NCBI RefSeq assembly: GCF_001049895.1
Contig: NZ_CVPE01000006.1
Coordinates: forward strand, 704,503-768,502
Direction of reading: 5' to 3'
Length of the DNA stretch: 64,000 nucleotides
DNA from: Rubeoparvulum massiliense
GTDB lineage: Bacteria > Bacillota > Bacilli > Rubeoparvulales > Rubeoparvulaceae
Shown here: piece by piece, positions 35,461 to 44,156 of the stretch
Position numbering within the stretch: position 1 is the first letter of the stretch
Layout: the number at the start of each line of letters is the position of its first letter
Made by a program: the position numbers and the translations under genes
The notes under the pieces: model-generated
What the model was told of the DNA's origin: nothing
What the model saw: the letters and a program-made list of their open reading frames with translations, nothing else
Database searches by the model: none

Positions 35461-36504
35461 CTAACTTTTTTTTAAATCGAGACGGATATTTAATTCTTCT
35501 CGTTCGTTACGACGAACGCGTCCCATTAGATCTAAAACAGCTTGGCGTGGCGCTTTTCCTTCGAAAAGAACGAGGTATAACTCCTTCGTAATGGGCATCT
35601 CAATCTGAAGCTGCTGGGATAGGGCATACGCAGCTTTCGTTGTTTTTATACCCTCAACGACCATCCCCATCTGTTCTAACACTTGTTCCAGATTATACCC
35701 TTCTGCGAGCATATGACCCGCACGCCAATTACGACTATGCTTACTGGTACAGGTTACAATTAGATCGCCAACCCCTGCTAATCCTGCAAAGGTAAGAGGT
35801 TGTGCCCCCATGGCAATCCCTACACGAGAGATTTCGGCTAAACCACGAGTCATCAAAGCAGCTCGGGCATTATCTCCAAAATTCAAGCCATCGTTGAGAC
35901 CTGCACCAAGGGCAATAATATTCTTTAATGCGCCCCCCAGCTCAACACCAATGACATCATGATTGGTATAAACACGAAAATATGTATCATTGCTAAAGAT
36001 ATCTTGAACCTGCTCTGCAAGGGCTAAATCCTCCGATGCTACCACAACTGTCGTTGGATCACGACGGCTTACCTCCTCTGCATGACTAGGTCCAGACAAA
36101 ACAGCAATCCGATCATGGAGAGACGTAGGCAGTTCAGCGCGAATCACTTCGCTCATTCGCTGAAGAGTAGAAGTTTCGAGCCCCTTCGTAACATGAACGA
36201 CAATCTGCTCCTGCTTGAGATAAGGACGTAGTTGAACAACCACCTCCCGCATCGCATGGGAAGGTACTGCAATGACGATAAGTTGAGCGTTCACCACTGC
36301 ATTTTCAAGATTACTTGTGGCAACGATCTGTGAGGATAGTGTGGCTTCAGGTAAATAGTGACGATTGGTATGCATGCTGTTGATCTCAGCCACCTGATCC
36401 TCACTACGAGTCCAAAGTGATACAGGATAGCCATTATCCGTTAATACCATGGATAGTGCAGTTCCCCAACTGCCTGCACCAATCACAGCCGTTCTGGTTA
36501 TCAT
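35461..36504 (-). CDS. gpsA: Glycerol-3-phosphate dehydrogenase [NAD(P)+]
   Basis: Reduces dihydroxyacetone phosphate to sn-glycerol 3-phosphate, the backbone for phospholipids; 347 residues. The Rossmann motif is AVIGAGSWGTALS at the N-terminus, with HVTKGLE near residue 107, and the catalytic region GVELGGALKNIIALGAGLNDG near 188. ATG 36504 has AGAGGTG six bases upstream; a GTG three codons earlier overlaps that site. It follows plsY by 11 bases, so two phospholipid-precursor genes are coupled. Confidence 0.97.
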   Translation of the reverse strand: MITRTAVIGAGSWGTALSMVLTDNGYPVSLWTRSEDQVAEINSMHTNRHYLPEATLSSQIVATSNLENAVVNAQLIVIAVPSHAMREVVVQLRPYLKQEQIVVHVTKGLETSTLQRMSEVIRAELPTSLHDRIAVLSGPSHAEEVSRRDPTTVVVASEDLALAEQVQDIFSNDTYFRVYTNHDVIGVELGGALKNIIALGAGLNDGLNFGDNARAALMTRGLAEISRVGIAMGAQPLTFAGLAGVGDLIVTCTSKHSRNWRAGHMLAEGYNLEQVLEQMGMVVEGIKTTKAAYALSQQLQIEMPITKELYLVLFEGKAPRQAVLDLMGRVRRNEREELNIRLDLKKS

Positions 36505-36515
36505 TTTTTTCACCT

Positions 36516-37130
36516 CTATCGTGATCGTATACTACCATACGATTTTTCTCCCAGCCTCCGCTCATTTCCAGTTCTTAACCGTTGAATATTGCCGCGATGG
36601 CGCCACATCACAAAGAGTGCAATGAGAAGACCCACGGACCATTCTTGCCAGGATACGTCTAAAAATGCCATCATGATAGGTGTCAATATAGCAAATAGTA
36701 AGGAGCCTAGGGAGACATAGCGGGTAATCACGATGGCGAGAATCGCCAGTGCACCAGCAATTAAACTAGGAATCAAAGCCAATGTAGCAAAAACACCAAT
36801 GGTTGTGGCTACGCCTTTGCCTCCACGAAAGCCGAAATAGATGGGATAATTATGACCCAGTATGGTAAAGAAGCCTACCCACATAGATACCACATCAGAA
36901 AGCTGGAAAAGGTAGCGTGACATGAAGATGGTCACAATTCCCTTCAATACATCGAGAAGAAGTACTAGGATAGCAGGTCCGATCCCCATCACACGAAGGG
37001 TATTGGTGGCTCCTGCATTCCCACTTCCATATTGTCGAATATCAATCTTCTTAAATGCTTTTCCAATGATGTAACTGGAACTGATAGAGCCAATTAAGTA
37101 AGCAAGTATTATCATGAAAAGAATGTTCAC
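36516..37130 (-). CDS. plsY: Acyl-phosphate glycerol-3-phosphate acyltransferase
   Basis: Membrane enzyme that adds the first acyl group to glycerol 3-phosphate from acyl-phosphate; 204 residues with five to seven helices. Signatures: YLIGSISSSYIIGK near residue 10, QYGSGNAGATNTLRVMG near 34 and GFRGGKGVATTIGVF near 98. It lies between der and gpsA. Together with PlsC at 42 kb it accounts for the two acylations leading to phosphatidic acid. Confidence 0.96.
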   Translation of the reverse strand: MNILFMIILAYLIGSISSSYIIGKAFKKIDIRQYGSGNAGATNTLRVMGIGPAILVLLLDVLKGIVTIFMSRYLFQLSDVVSMWVGFFTILGHNYPIYFGFRGGKGVATTIGVFATLALIPSLIAGALAILAIVITRYVSLGSLLFAILTPIMMAFLDVSWQEWSVGLLIALFVMWRHRGNIQRLRTGNERRLGEKSYGSIRSR

Positions 37131-37173
37131 ATCGCATTTCCCCTTTTACACAGAAATTCGCCCTCGATGGTTT

Positions 37174-38490
37174 CTATTCCTTTTTTCGAACTAGTAAACG
37201 TAAAGGGGTACCATCAAATGAAAAGGTTTGACGAATTTGATTCTCTAAATAACGTAAATAGGAAAAATGCATCAATTCAGGTTCATTCACAAAAAAGAGA
37301 ATCGTTGGCGGCTTCACTGAGACCTGTGTAACATAATTGATCCGTAGACGTTTCCCCTTATCTGATGGCGTAGGTGTACTGATCACTGCGTCAGCCACGA
37401 GATCATTCAACATGGATGTAGATATGCGCATGGCATGATTTTCGGACACATGCTGTACCACTGGGAGAATTTTTAGGACACGGGCACCTGTCTTTGCAGA
37501 GGCAAATAGGATGGGCGCATAATCCATAAAGAGGAACTGATTACGGATCTTCTGTTCAAAGAGTTGCATGGTCCGATCATCTTTTTCAATGGCATCCCAT
37601 TTATTCACCACAAAGATGGCAGCCTTCCCTGCTTCATGTGCATAGCCAGCAATCTTCTTATCCTGTTCAATAATTCCTTCTTCTGCATTGAGAACAATGA
37701 GGGCCACATCACTGCGCTCCAATGCTTTTAATGCCCGGAGAACGCTATATTTCTCCGTCGATTCATAGACCTTGCCACGTTTACGAATCCCTGCAGTATC
37801 AATCAACACATATTCCTGTCCATCCACTGTAAATGGCGTATCGATGGCATCCCGTGTCGTACCTGCAATATCGCTTACAATAACTCGTTCTTCCCCGAGA
37901 ATTGCATTGATCAACGAGGACTTACCTACATTGGGGCGACCAATAACAGTTACCCGGATCACATCTTCCTCATACTCTGTCTCGATTTCATCATCAGGTA
38001 GTTGCTCAATTACACGATCCAGTAGGTCACCTACACCAATACCATGTTCGCTAGAGATAGGAATCACATGCTCATAGCCTAAGGCATAGAATTCGAATGC
38101 TGCAGCTTCCCGTTCCAAATTATCTGTTTTATTTACAGCGACAATGACCGGTTTATTGGAGCGAAAGAGCAGCTGTGCTACTTCCTGGTCTGATTGACTC
38201 ACCCCTGTGGTGACATCGGTTAAAAAGATGATGACATCCGCTTCATCAATGGCCAATTCAGCTTGTGCACGGATCTCATGGAGAAAATGATCATCTCCTG
38301 TCAATTCTATACCACCTGTATCAATAAGATAAAAGGTCCGACCAGACCATTCTCCTTCTCCATATAAGCGATCACGGGTCACACCGGGAACATTTTCAAC
38401 AATTGCTTTACGTTCACCAATAATCCGATTAAAAAGGGTTGACTTTCCAACATTGGGTCGACCCACGATAGCTACCACTGGTTTACTCAT
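37174..38490 (-). CDS. der: GTPase Der (EngA)
   Basis: Essential ribosome-assembly GTPase with two G domains and a KH-like C-terminal domain; 438 residues. First G domain: [12 protein letters not shown] near residue 8, DTGGIE, and NKTDN; second: [12 protein letters not shown] near residue 183, [11 protein letters not shown] and NKWDAIEK. The C-terminal part ends LRLLVRKKE. It is between the YIEGIA genes and plsY, the usual order. It acts in 50S subunit maturation. Confidence 0.98.
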   Translation of the reverse strand: MSKPVVAIVGRPNVGKSTLFNRIIGERKAIVENVPGVTRDRLYGEGEWSGRTFYLIDTGGIELTGDDHFLHEIRAQAELAIDEADVIIFLTDVTTGVSQSDQEVAQLLFRSNKPVIVAVNKTDNLEREAAAFEFYALGYEHVIPISSEHGIGVGDLLDRVIEQLPDDEIETEYEEDVIRVTVIGRPNVGKSSLINAILGEERVIVSDIAGTTRDAIDTPFTVDGQEYVLIDTAGIRKRGKVYESTEKYSVLRALKALERSDVALIVLNAEEGIIEQDKKIAGYAHEAGKAAIFVVNKWDAIEKDDRTMQLFEQKIRNQFLFMDYAPILFASAKTGARVLKILPVVQHVSENHAMRISTSMLNDLVADAVISTPTPSDKGKRLRINYVTQVSVKPPTILFFVNEPELMHFSYLRYLENQIRQTFSFDGTPLRLLVRKKE

Positions 38491-38529
38491 TGTTCCACCT
38501 CTCTTTTATTTTGATGTGAACCCTTACTA

Positions 38530-38572
38530 TTGTAAGTTGAAATCCCCTCACAATCAAGAAATGCGAGGGGAA
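38530..38572 (-). terminator. Hairpin between YIEGIA-capping gene and der
   Basis: Minus strand: CCCCTCGC and GTGAGGGG pair (one G-U) around an 11-base loop, followed by the weak T-tract ATTTC. It may end or attenuate the upstream sporulation genes before der. Confidence 0.45.
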
Positions 38573-38611
38573 CATCTTCCAATCTACATCACGAAGTTCA
38601 TAGTAAGGCCA

Positions 38612-38797
38612 TTAGTGTCTTACAATAATCATGATCTTCTCTGTGATTGCATGGGCGATGCCATCTAAAATCTTTTCTAATGAAAATGCAACCTGCTGTA
38701 ATTCTACTTCATTCTCAACAATAAAGATAGGGGAACCTCCACTTACCTGTTGAGAATCCATGGAGACGATGGCCAAGATCATCTTTTCAATCTGCAT
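38612..38797 (-). CDS. Capping complex subunit for YIEGIA
   Basis: Small sporulation-linked protein, 61 residues. It matches the short family found beside YIEGIA proteins: MQIEKMILAIVSMD at the start, a VSGGSPIFIVENEVELQQVA middle and the closing LEKILDGIAHAI...IIVRH. No membrane span. ATG 38797 has GGAGAAGAG upstream and is 14 bases after the YIEGIA gene. It is thought to work with that membrane protein in the forespore; mechanism not settled. Confidence 0.8.
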   Translation of the reverse strand: MQIEKMILAIVSMDSQQVSGGSPIFIVENEVELQQVAFSLEKILDGIAHAITEKIMIIVRH

Positions 38798-38811
38798 GTC
38801 GCTCTTCTCCT

Positions 38812-39699
38812 TTATGCTCGCTTGGCTTGGCGAACTGCATTCTCAAGGAGTGGAACACGCTTAATCGCCTCCATTGCTCGCTTCATATCTTTACTTTGGG
38901 GTAGCAAAAAAATAGCAAGGCGACCATCATCCAGATTCCGTTTACTTAATGGAACAAAGGAAGGAGTTCCTGAATCACGGTATACACCTAAAATGGTCGA
39001 TAAATCATGGAGAATGGCCTGACGTTGGCCGAGGTTGGCTAAGGTGACAATACTGTTATCATTGATGGGTGTCAGGATAAAGCCTAAGCCCTGTTGGAGA
39101 ATAAGCTCCTGACTTTCCTTCAAACCGATATTCATAATATGGATATCATCAACAAACAGATTGGCTCCTTTAAAATGAAGGGTTCCTTCTGAGACCTGGA
39201 GAATGGTGCTAATATTCTTTCCAGACATGAGAAGCTTATCGATTCCTAAGGCAAGTATACCTGCTGCCAGACCCCAGAAGAAGCCCGCCACTACCGCCAC
39301 AATCGTGGTAACAAAAGCGGTTAGTATAACAAGATAATTGCGCCCTTCAAAGACCATGGCAATACCTTCAATGTATGTATTCCCACGGGGTACCAGTTCC
39401 ATTCCATCAAGATTCTTTAAGGTGTTGCGCTCCATATTACGAACCTCACGAAATTGTTGAGCTGCCAAGCTTAAAAATGTAATCGCAGTCCAATCACGAG
39501 CGATTAAGGCTGGTACAGCTACCGCACCTAGTCCAGCAGCAATTAAGCCGAGGGAGAGATGAATGATATAGCCATGGGGCTGAGTAGGGTATTGCCGATA
39601 GTCGAGCCGAAGCATCATGATACGGGCACAGAAGCCTACGAGAATCCCTAATACGACCTGACTCTCTGTATGGTTGAAGATATGAACCCAATCTTTCAT
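38812..39699 (-). CDS. seaA: YIEGIA-family sporulation membrane protein
   Basis: 295-residue integral membrane protein named for its motif, here NTYIEGIAMVFEGRNYLVIL near residue 106. Hydrophobic segments lie near 15-35, 45-70 and 120-155; the rest is a cytoplasmic domain with DIHIMNIGLKESQELILQQG and a basic C-terminus. It corresponds by place to B. subtilis yphB/seaA, between yphA and der. It overlaps the yphA stop by four bases, forming yphA-YIEGIA-capping subunit. Confidence 0.85.
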   Translation of the reverse strand: MKDWVHIFNHTESQVVLGILVGFCARIMMLRLDYRQYPTQPHGYIIHLSLGLIAAGLGAVAVPALIARDWTAITFLSLAAQQFREVRNMERNTLKNLDGMELVPRGNTYIEGIAMVFEGRNYLVILTAFVTTIVAVVAGFFWGLAAGILALGIDKLLMSGKNISTILQVSEGTLHFKGANLFVDDIHIMNIGLKESQELILQQGLGFILTPINDNSIVTLANLGQRQAILHDLSTILGVYRDSGTPSFVPLSKRNLDDGRLAIFLLPQSKDMKRAMEAIKRVPLLENAVRQAKRA

Positions 39700-40331
39700 C
39701 CTTGTCGAACTCCTCCGCTCACCTGTCCTGCTTTCTTACGACTACGGATGCGACCTTGAAGTGGATAGAGAAGAATATAGATTGCGAAAGCAAAGGTAAG
39801 GGTCATCCAAACAAGATCGGTAAAATAAGCGTCACCCATAGGAATAGAGGAAGCTAATTGACGAATGGAGTACTTATATAGGATTTCTGCCAAATAGCTG
39901 CCCAGCAAGACACTAAGCAATAATTCTCGATAGTGCAGGGCAAGAAAAACAGCTGGTACTCCACCAACCAACATGAGTAAAACTTTCTCATCGATGAATA
40001 GTAGGATGGGGTCGTATTGGATCACCTTTCGAACCAAGAAGGTCAGGAGAGCGATCAACCAGCTTAATGCAATGAGATGAATGCGAAGGCTGGATTCTTG
40101 ACGAATCATAAAGAAGAGCAGTAAGAAAAAAGGCAAGAGAAATGCACCTAACAAAAGATCAAAATTAAAAAAAGGAATTGAAATGGACCAAAATGGCAAG
40201 GGAAGTAGCAGATAAACAAAAATCCAGCGTTTTGCAAGCTGCTCCTGTGCACATAAATAATCCAGCCAACCACTACTAAGGAGTAGGATCGTTGTCCATA
40301 ATGCAATTATCGTAATTGTCCCATCCACCAT
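39696..40331 (-). CDS. yphA: YphA-like polytopic membrane protein
   Basis: 211 residues, six to seven hydrophobic segments with few charges between them, ending in the basic tail GRIRSRKKAGQVSGGVRQG. No catalytic motif. ATG 40331 has GAGGAG eight bases upstream; a GTG three codons earlier is too close to it. Position before the YIEGIA gene is that of B. subtilis yphA, function unknown. The assignment depends on location and membrane topology. Confidence 0.72.
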   Translation of the reverse strand: MVDGTITIIALWTTILLLSSGWLDYLCAQEQLAKRWIFVYLLLPLPFWSISIPFFNFDLLLGAFLLPFFLLLFFMIRQESSLRIHLIALSWLIALLTFLVRKVIQYDPILLFIDEKVLLMLVGGVPAVFLALHYRELLLSVLLGSYLAEILYKYSIRQLASSIPMGDAYFTDLVWMTLTFAFAIYILLYPLQGRIRSRKKAGQVSGGVRQG

Positions 40332-40414
40332 GGTATCCACTCCTCACTTCTTGTAAAAATCACCTGAAATACATCTACAGTATCTCCACCTTGCTAGCTT
40401 TTTAAAAGTAAAAT

Positions 40415-40447
40415 CAAAAGAGGAAGGGAGAGATCCCTTCCTCTTTT
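40415..40447 (-). terminator. Terminator after the S1-domain gene
   Basis: Minus strand: AAAGAGGAAGGG, a 6-base loop, CCCTTCCTCTTTT. A 12-bp stem, 25 bases past the stop of the S1 protein. Confidence 0.88.
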
Positions 40448-40471
40448 TCGAGCTTAACAGCTACAATTTAG

Positions 40472-41635
40472 TTATTTTAATTTGTTCTTTAGAGCCTCTA
40501 AACCAGCAAAACGTTCGCCTAATGTGTAGTTCATGCCCTCTTCATTTACAGTGGGTACTACAGGCGCAGCTTTTGGTTCGGGCTTTGGTTCTTCTTGAAG
40601 GAGTTCACGAATGGAAAGGCTGATGCGTTTTTCAGCAATGTTCACATCTAAAACCTTCACATCAACTACTTCTTCTTCTTTTAATACTTCAGATGGAGTA
40701 CCGATATGCTTGTGAGAGATTTGCGAAATATGAACGAGGCCTTCAACGCCAGGAAGCAATTCCACAAAAGCACCGAATGGAACAAGGCGTTTAACAGTTC
40801 CTTGAACCACATCTCCTACATGAAACTTTTCACCAGCTTGATCCCAAGGGCTAGCTTGTGCAGCCTTCATACTGAGGCTAATCCGTTCCTCAGTCTTATC
40901 AACTTTAAGAACCTTCACTTGAACCTTGTCGCCTTCCTTCACCATGTCAGATGGTTTCTCAACATGATGCCAAGCCATTTCGGAGATATGAACAAGTCCA
41001 TCAACGCCGCCTACATCAACGAATGCACCAAAGTCAGTTAAGCGTTGAACGGTTCCTTCAACAATACTACCTTCTTTTAGGGTGTCATACACCTTCAATT
41101 TCTCTTGCTCGTATTCTTCATCGAGAACCGCTTTCTGGGATAGAATCACCTTATTATTCTCTTTATCTAACTCAACGACCTTAACACGGAGAGTGCGACC
41201 TTTGTAATCGCCAAAATCCTCAACGAAGTGACGTTCAACAAGGGATGCTGGGATAAAGCCACGAAGACCTACATCAACAACAAGTCCACCCTTGACAACA
41301 TCTGCTACAACCACTTCAAACACTTCATCGGCTGTAAGCTTGGACTGTAACTCGTCCCAGGCCTTCTCACTATCATACATCCGTTTGGAGATCACCAATT
41401 CTTCATCGGTCACCTTCTTTACCACAAACATGGCCTCGTCGCCTTCATGGAGTATATCGCCAATCGTCTCGATATGTAGGTTAGAGACTTCGCTAATTGG
41501 TAGGATCGCATCTACCTTGTATCCCACATCGACCAAAGCTTGTTTTTCTTCAATCTTTGTAACAGTACCTTTAATTTCATCTCCCACTTCCAAGATTTTT
41601 ACCTCTGTGTGCTCTTGATTCATTTCTTCGACCAT
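40472..41635 (-). CDS. ypfD: S1-domain RNA-binding protein (ribosomal protein S1 homolog)
   Basis: 387 residues with four S1 repeats, at about 17-85, 103-169, 187-257 and 272-342. The last two have the clear motif GAFVDVGGVDGLVHISE and GAFVELLPGVEGLVHIS; the tail is Pro/Lys-rich. Shorter than the six-repeat E. coli S1, as in Bacillales where YpfD is not essential for translation in general. AAGGAGG precedes ATG 41635. It follows cmk and plsC, the conserved neighbourhood. Confidence 0.93.
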   Translation of the reverse strand: MVEEMNQEHTEVKILEVGDEIKGTVTKIEEKQALVDVGYKVDAILPISEVSNLHIETIGDILHEGDEAMFVVKKVTDEELVISKRMYDSEKAWDELQSKLTADEVFEVVVADVVKGGLVVDVGLRGFIPASLVERHFVEDFGDYKGRTLRVKVVELDKENNKVILSQKAVLDEEYEQEKLKVYDTLKEGSIVEGTVQRLTDFGAFVDVGGVDGLVHISEMAWHHVEKPSDMVKEGDKVQVKVLKVDKTEERISLSMKAAQASPWDQAGEKFHVGDVVQGTVKRLVPFGAFVELLPGVEGLVHISQISHKHIGTPSEVLKEEEVVDVKVLDVNIAEKRISLSIRELLQEEPKPEPKAAPVVPTVNEEGMNYTLGERFAGLEALKNKLK

Positions 41636-41722
41636 GTGACAACCTCCTTGAATCCCACTACACGTGGACCAACCATAGTAATATTTTATACCATAACTCC
41701 CGCTTCTATAAGCGTTAGAGAG

Positions 41723-41914
41723 TTAACGAATAAGAATAAGAACTAGGATCATAGTTAAAGCGAAGATTAAACCAGTCAACCATTGCCATATACGGCGTTT
41801 AAGAGGGATTAACGAATACCCTCGCTTTATATAATAATACGTGAATGGGCGGCTTAATGCCAGTATGGTAAAAAGAAAGATGAAGTACACGAGAATAATG
41901 ACTGGTTTGGTCAT
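41723..41914 (-). CDS. Small two-helix membrane protein
   Basis: 63 residues with two hydrophobic helices (VIILVYFIFLFTILALS and LTGLIFALTMILVLIL) joined by an aromatic/basic loop (RPFTYYYIKRGYSLIPLKRRIW). Its ATG overlaps the plsC stop by four bases (ATGA), so it is translated with plsC. I do not recognise the family. A role near the acyltransferase at the membrane is only a guess from coupling. Confidence 0.6.
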   Translation of the reverse strand: MTKPVIILVYFIFLFTILALSRPFTYYYIKRGYSLIPLKRRIWQWLTGLIFALTMILVLILIR

Positions 41915-42528
41915 TCTTTATCGACACCCACTCCACCATGAATAAGTGCATCGATGCGTTGACTTAATAGTTCAGTAAGGAGATGTAATTGTTCCTTTCC
42001 ATCTAAATCTTCATGTTCTGTAATAAAGGCATCTACATCGATGGCTGGCCCAAAGTGGACATAGACAGGCTTAAATAAGCGATAAGGTCCGATGATCCCT
42101 ACGGGAACTAGCATTGATCTAGATTTTAATGCAAAAAAGGCAGCTCCTGCCTTCATCTCTTGGAGATCCTCTGTCTTACTGCGATGACCTTCTGGAAAGA
42201 TCCCGATCACATGTCCTGATTTCAATAGTTTTAATGTGGTCTTGATCGTTGAAGCTCCCACTGCGTCGCGGTTAACCGGGAAGGCACCTACATGGGGAAG
42301 GAGTTGCTTAATAATCGGGAGGCGGAACAGTTCTTGCTTGGCCATGAAATGAACCTTTCGAGATGAGGTTACACCAACCAAGAGTGGATCACGATTGCTG
42401 ATATGATTCGCACAGAGCAAAGCAGAGCCTTCTTGAGGGATATTTTCAATCCCCCTCACTTTATATCGAAAAAAAAGCAAGAAGTATCCTTGGACGATCC
42501 GTTTTGCAAAATCGTAAAAGCTCATCAT
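41911..42528 (-). CDS. plsC: 1-acyl-sn-glycerol-3-phosphate acyltransferase
   Basis: Second acylation in phosphatidic acid synthesis; 205 residues. The acyltransferase boxes are LCANHISNRDP (H-x4-D, near residue 39), GAFPVNRDAVGAS and IFPEGHRSK near 105. A short hydrophobic N-terminus anchors it. Four-base overlaps with cmk upstream and with the small membrane gene downstream make a tightly coupled cmk-plsC-orf63 unit. The pair cmk-plsC is common in Firmicutes. Confidence 0.92.
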   Translation of the reverse strand: MMSFYDFAKRIVQGYFLLFFRYKVRGIENIPQEGSALLCANHISNRDPLLVGVTSSRKVHFMAKQELFRLPIIKQLLPHVGAFPVNRDAVGASTIKTTLKLLKSGHVIGIFPEGHRSKTEDLQEMKAGAAFFALKSRSMLVPVGIIGPYRLFKPVYVHFGPAIDVDAFITEHEDLDGKEQLHLLTELLSQRIDALIHGGVGVDKE

Positions 42529-43202
42529 TCTTGCCCTACTTTCTGCTGATAGTGAGCGATAATTTGCGATACCACTTCCTCCAAGGTGAAAGCGGTGGTA
42601 TCAATGAGGATGGCATCATCCGCTTGAATTAATGGGGAGGCTGCTCGCTCTCGATCCCTCTGGTCACGGACCTGAATCTCCTGATAGATCTCTTGATAAG
42701 ATGGCTTCTCACCTTTTGCAAGCAATTGTTCATAGCGGCGACGTGCTCGCTCTTCTACAGAAGCAGTAAGGAAAATTTTGCAGCAAGCATTAGGTAGAAC
42801 ACGGGTACCAATATCACGACCATCCATTACTACGTGTCCATCTCTAGCCATCTCGCGTTGCTTTTCTACCATCAATTGGCGAACACGCGGATGCTTAGCG
42901 ACTGTAGATGCATGACGTGATACAAGCTGGCTACGAATCTCTTCGGTGACATCTTTTCCATTTGCAATGACCCGTTGTCCATGCTCATCGTGCTTCAGCG
43001 TGATGGTTGATGCAGTAAGCAACTGAACTAACTGCTCCTCTGACTCTAAATCACACTGGATCTCCAGTGCAAGTAAGGCTAAGGCACGATACATCGCGCC
43101 CGTATCTACGTAAGTCATATGTAAGGATTTTGCAACCTGTTGAGCAACTGAACTTTTTCCAGCCCCAGCAGGGCCATCAATGGCAATATTATAATCTCCC
43201 AT
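42525..43202 (-). CDS. cmk: Cytidylate kinase
   Basis: Phosphorylates CMP and dCMP; 225 residues from MGDYNIAIDGPAGAGKSSVA. P-loop near residue 9, YVDTGAMYRALALLAL near 31, VMDGRDIGTRVLPNA near 100 and the lid region RDQRDRERAASPL near 174. ATG 43202 has AAGAGGTG five bases upstream; the frame is open to 43229, which lies in a terminator-like hairpin. Its leader from the promoter at 43331-43360 runs through that hairpin. Confidence 0.96.
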   Translation of the reverse strand: MGDYNIAIDGPAGAGKSSVAQQVAKSLHMTYVDTGAMYRALALLALEIQCDLESEEQLVQLLTASTITLKHDEHGQRVIANGKDVTEEIRSQLVSRHASTVAKHPRVRQLMVEKQREMARDGHVVMDGRDIGTRVLPNACCKIFLTASVEERARRRYEQLLAKGEKPSYQEIYQEIQVRDQRDRERAASPLIQADDAILIDTTAFTLEEVVSQIIAHYQQKVGQE

Positions 43203-43225
43203 AGCACACCTCTTGAAGGAAAAAT

Positions 43226-43251
43226 ACAAAAAAGCAGGGGATTCCTGCTTT
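43226..43251 (-). terminator. Terminator-like hairpin in the cmk leader
   Basis: Minus strand: AAAGCAGG, a 5-base loop, CCTGCTTT and further T. It is downstream of a good promoter (43331-43360) but only about 25 bases upstream of the cmk ATG, so it is placed as an attenuator, or else it ends the PilZ-gene transcript with read-through into cmk. Confidence 0.65.
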
Positions 43252-43330
43252 ACACCAAGATTATGATCTATTTATTTTAGTATAAAGAAAGAAAACCGTG
43301 CGGCCAACATCCAACTATTTAATTACTAAC

Positions 43331-43360
43331 ATCTTACCATAATTTTTCATGCCATTGCAA
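43331..43360 (-). promoter_or_regulatory. Candidate sigma-A promoter for cmk
   Basis: Minus strand: TTGCAA (-35), 18-base spacer, TAAGAT (-10). Predicted start near 43324, giving a leader of about 120 bases that contains the hairpin at 43226-43251. Confidence 0.5.
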
Positions 43361-43405
43361 TGTTTATTCCCTTTTCTCTATCTGTGCCATCATTAATGTA
43401 TCCCT

Positions 43406-44080
43406 TTAGCGTTCCAATTCCCGCATTTCTAGCTGTCTCTCGAAACAGTACCGTACGATAAAGGTTTGGTCCTTTTCAGACACCTTGGTAATTTTTACAG
43501 ATATTTTTCGCTTGAGCCCCTTCTCTGCTGGAGGGATAATCCGAACCACCTCTCCTGTAAAATGGGCATGCTGAACCTGGCCATGGAGGGGTAAAAGCAA
43601 CCACCCATCGATGAGGTCATGCTCACGAATCGGCATTTTCTCATCACACCAGCAGGCGAATCCTCCACCACTCACATCTAAGGTATGAGTAAGGCATTCT
43701 ACTTCTGATCGTTGAACAAGATGGAATGCAACCTCTGTTTCTGCAGGAACACGGACAAAATTGCGCCGTTGCACACGGGAAATCGTATCAAGAGCAGGTA
43801 AAGCCAATACCATTAATGCAATATTTTCATTACGACGACCGATGACCCGTGTATGAAAAATATATTTGGAGCCATCATGGCCAAAATACCAAACAATCAA
43901 CGGAGTCCCATTAGGGAACCACTTCATTTTGCCCGTGCGCTCAGCGATGGGCATTTCGATCAATAATTGGTCCTCCGTACAATCTGCTACCCGCGTCTTA
44001 TGTAGCAGATTCTCTGATTGCTTAGCACCATTCTCTTCCATTGGCTGAAGGAATAATATCTGATTTATCTCAGGATACAT
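43406..44080 (-). CDS. ypfA: PilZ-domain c-di-GMP binding protein YpfA
   Basis: 224-residue YcgR-like protein: N-terminal beta domain, then PilZ with the c-di-GMP-binding RRNFVRVP (RxxxR, near residue 112) and DVSGGGFA (D/N-x-S-x-x-G, near 147). In B. subtilis YpfA (DgrA/MotI) slows flagellar rotation when bound to c-di-GMP. Both binding motifs are intact. It is the receptor half of a c-di-GMP circuit; a GGDEF domain is encoded at the right end of the window. Confidence 0.9.
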   Translation of the reverse strand: MYPEINQILFLQPMEENGAKQSENLLHKTRVADCTEDQLLIEMPIAERTGKMKWFPNGTPLIVWYFGHDGSKYIFHTRVIGRRNENIALMVLALPALDTISRVQRRNFVRVPAETEVAFHLVQRSEVECLTHTLDVSGGGFACWCDEKMPIREHDLIDGWLLLPLHGQVQHAHFTGEVVRIIPPAEKGLKRKISVKITKVSEKDQTFIVRYCFERQLEMRELER

Positions 44081-44156
44081 ACCCCATCTCCCCCTATGTC
44101 TGGCTGTATATCCCTATCCTACATTGAATATTGGTACTATTATACCACGTAACCTC

